A stretch of 64,000 nucleotides of DNA from Lineus longissimus (Eukaryota > Nemertea > Pilidiophora > Heteronemertea > Lineidae). Both the position numbers and the translations under genes were made by a program. This document shows, piece by piece, positions 63,290-64,000 of the stretch (within the stretch, counting starts at the first letter, position 1; each line of letters starts with the position of its first letter). The DNA is taken from positions 23,530,646-23,594,645 of the forward strand of contig NC_088311.1 in assembly GCF_910592395.1 (NCBI RefSeq), in the 5' to 3' direction. Below the pieces are notes generated by a model that was given only the letters and a program-made list of their open reading frames with translations, had not been told where the DNA came from and did no database searches.

Positions 63290-63715
63290 TGCTGTGTCTC
63301 TCTTTGATGTGCCATCTCTATACAGAGTGAACCTTGTTTCTGCACGTTGGGCCGTGTGTGTCTACAGTGTGTACCACGTTTCTACAGGTTGTGCAGTGTC
63401 TCTACTAGTTGTTCCATCTCTCTAGAGGGTGTACCATGTTTTTACACATTGTGCTGTGTCTCTCCTTGATGTGTCATCTCTATACAGAGTGAACCTTGTT
63501 TCTTTGGTGGATGTGCTTTCTCTCTAGAGGGTGTACCATGTTTTTACATATTGTACTGTGTCTCTCCTTGATGTGTCATCTCTATTCAGAGTGAACCTCG
63601 TTTCTGCAGGTTGTGCCGTGTGTGTCTACAGGGTGTACCACGTTTCTACAGGTTGTGCAGTGTCTCTACTGGATGATCCATCTCTCCAGAGGGTGTACCG
63701 TGTTTCTACAGGGTA
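63290..63715. repeat. Minisatellite arm, right part 2
   Basis: About sixteen degenerate units of the type tctctacagggtgtaccatg/tttctacaggttgtgcagtg. Larger blocks are themselves duplicated: the order dgtgccatctctatacagagtgaacc recurs with about 100-170-bp spacing. Confidence 0.75.
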
Positions 63716-63723
63716 GTATGATA

Positions 63724-63841
63724 GTGAGGTTTCGAAACCACCCGGTTAGGCCCTACGACGACGTTTATCTATTGTTCGGGTGAACTCACACAAAAGATAA
63801 ACGTCGTCGTAGGGCCTAACCGGGTGGTTGCGAAACCTCAC
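63724..63841. mobile_element. 118-bp hairpin element with 47-bp arms
   Basis: The left arm 63724-63770 (starts gtgaggtttcgaaaccaccc) and right arm 63795-63841 are reverse complements with one mismatch. They enclose a 24-nt loop. The length and near-perfect symmetry fit a small MITE or foldback element. A target duplication is not clear (flanks gata and ttata). Confidence 0.75.
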
Positions 63842-64000
63842 TTATAATAAACTGTGTACGTGGTGCAGCTACAGTGGTCCAATGACACCCTGCAGCGTTT
63901 GCGTTTATCCTCGGCCACTTGACCTCATCAAGAGCTTGTTGCCGCAGGCAATGGAATTGTTTCTCTGTCATTCAATTTATTGTGCTCAGTAGATTTGCAC
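63842..64000. other. Window end, no feature recognised
   Basis: 159 bp of unremarkable sequence after the hairpin element; no exon or repeat could be supported. Confidence 0.5.

Noticed and set aside
62821-63715. CRISPR-like array
   Set aside because: Units are contiguous degenerate minisatellites without unique spacers, in a clearly animal genomic context.

Overview
This window is nuclear DNA from an intron-rich animal. It carries long stretches of split genes with clean GT..AG junctions and animal-specific families: protein 4.1, TPR with a metazoan-type tail, and the ciliary protein tektin-2. Many introns are 0.5-4 kb. The tektin keeps an invertebrate character, and the motif tacatgta recurs. 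Together these suggest a marine invertebrate bilaterian (deuterostome or lophotrochozoan), but the species cannot be fixed from the sequence. No prokaryotic feature or CRISPR array was seen. Layout: (1) 1-24433 (+) is the 3' part of a protein 4.1 (EPB41/coracle family) gene: end of the FERM domain, FERM-adjacent region, a variable low-complexity middle and the C-terminal domain. It is followed by a long putative 3'UTR to about 29280. Two 221-bp palindromic MITE-like elements in opposite orientation flank its last coding exon. (2) 29291-34098 is mostly intergenic. It contains a 1.03-kb unit repeated 2.6 times head to tail, and each unit carries the same phase-compatible, exon-like small ORF set. 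(3) 34099-51094 (+) is a complete nucleoprotein TPR gene, reconstructed as 41 coding exons and 2379 aa, with phase kept throughout. (4) 52882-55410 (-) is a complete tektin-2 gene (5 exons, 422 aa), convergent with TPR. (5) 56036-58380 (+) is a complete ATRAID/APR3-like gene (7 exons, 250 aa), divergent from tektin-2 across a 625-bp shared upstream region. (6) 58381-64000 is repeat territory. Minisatellite arrays in opposite orientation flank a decayed jockey-like non-LTR retrotransposon fragment. That fragment is itself interrupted by a 34-bp palindrome with a 5-bp target duplication and by a putative solo LTR with a 4-bp duplication. A 68-bp satellite and a 118-bp hairpin element follow. How the genes relate: 4.1 links membrane proteins to the spectrin-actin cortex. 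TPR forms the nuclear basket of the pore. Tektin-2 is an axonemal doublet inner protein. ATRAID is a small single-pass membrane protein. They share no pathway; the divergent tektin-2/ATRAID pair is the only arrangement that suggests shared transcription. Exon coordinates come from reading frames, splice consensus and remembered family similarity. No alignment or transcript data were available.
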